Shown here piece by piece: positions 63,660 through 64,000 of a stretch of DNA of 64,000 nucleotides. How positions within the stretch are numbered: the first letter of the stretch is position 1; every line of letters begins with the position of its first letter. Made by a program: the position numbers and the translations under genes. This stretch comes from Molanna angustata (Eukaryota > Arthropoda > Insecta > Trichoptera > Molannidae): positions 33,794,431 to 33,858,430 of the forward strand of contig OY754980.1 in assembly GCA_963576475.1 (NCBI GenBank), given 5' to 3'. The notes beneath the pieces are model-generated. The model had not been told where the DNA came from. It saw only the letters and a program-made list of their open reading frames with translations, and made no database searches.

Positions 63660-64000
63660 TTTTATTTTACTTTATTTTTTATTTCATTTTACAAAGGACA
63701 GCACACAGTACATTCATACAATTATTAAAATTAAATAAATAAAAATACAAAAATAACATGTACCTCTTACGTACTATACCTAATATCAAAATAATACAAC
63801 AAAAAAGTGTGAATTAGTGTGGGTGCGCGCATGAGAGAAGAGTAATACATGTGTGTGTGAAAGAGATATCTAGAAAGAGTGTGAGTGTGTGGGTGCGTAT
63901 GTGTGTGTGAGAGAGAGGGTGTGCATGTGTGTGTAGACGAACATATATTGACAGATTCATGAGTTGAAAAGAAAAAGAATATATATTGCTGAGGGTGGTT
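63660..64000 (-). mobile_element. LINE 3' UTR (same family as 4640-4936)
   Basis: In reverse: CA-rich segments (CACACACATGCACACCC and similar, 63800-63940), GTACTGTGTGCTGTCCTTTG and an AAATAAAATAAAGTAAAATA tail. Layout matches the 3' UTR of the LINE nested in family A at 4640-4936. It runs to or beyond the window end. Confidence 0.55.

Larger units (their letters stand above)
62530..63660. repeat. Irregular AT-rich array with nested insertions
   Basis: The motif GATATTTACTGTTTAACAAT then ATTACAACATAAATTTA recurs about 15 times at irregular spacing (62575-62720, 63030-63240, 63425-63660). It is interrupted by a LINE tail (62750-63036) and a SINE (63245-63427). Confidence 0.7.

Overview
The window looks like AT-rich, gene-poor, transposon-dense nuclear DNA from an insect, most likely a moth or butterfly. 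That placement rests on texture: many TAGGTACCTACC-type runs, tRNA-derived SINEs, RTE/CR1/Jockey LINE debris and Penelope-like remnants. It is an inference, not a proof. I found no host protein-coding gene, no rRNA, no stand-alone tRNA gene and no CRISPR. Almost every open frame that resembles a protein is a piece of a retroelement.

The clearest unit is a full-length RTE-clade LINE at 43038-46956. It carries an intact 1005-codon endonuclease/reverse transcriptase frame (43902-46919) and a TATG-rich tail, and it is bracketed by a perfect 24-bp direct repeat that I read as its target-site duplication. Truncated or decayed relatives lie at 19940, 34115, 39420, 49514 (with an 11-bp duplication), 53010, 56290, 59520 and 60843. 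Tails of several other LINE families (CR1/L2-like, Jockey-like, R1/I-like, and groups recognised only by their C-termini) are scattered throughout.

Layout. 0-5.2 kb: families A, B and C, SINE-1, an LTR remnant and a LINE nested in A. 5.2-8.2 kb: a broken B copy, repeat D, a 146-bp (TA)n, and tandem-repeat element E. 9.2-12.8 kb: Penelope-like inverted-repeat elements with hammerhead-ribozyme-like motifs, plus a solo copy nested in family A. 13-20 kb: LINE tails, GC-rich islands and SINEs. 21.4-26 kb: a second, mostly inverted set of B/C/A, then D, satellites and E. 26-31 kb: LINE debris, tandem repeats and a 200-bp palindrome with two opposed hammerhead motifs. 33-40 kb: SINEs, family A-prime and minisatellites. 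41.7-47 kb: a GC island and the full-length RTE. 48-64 kb: LINE tails, a piggyBac-like MITE, a 57-bp-arm palindrome, SINEs and a nested AT-rich array.

The most interesting signal is the group of hammerhead-like motifs in the Penelope-like termini. The best, at 9659-9702, has a CUGANGA core, a 5-bp stem I, a 5-bp stem II, GAAA and a self-complementary stem III. Others occur as inverted pairs around a Penelope-type endonuclease fragment (10785-11790), in the palindrome at 28864-29062, and in a 217-bp insertion flanked by 10-bp direct repeats (12584-12800).
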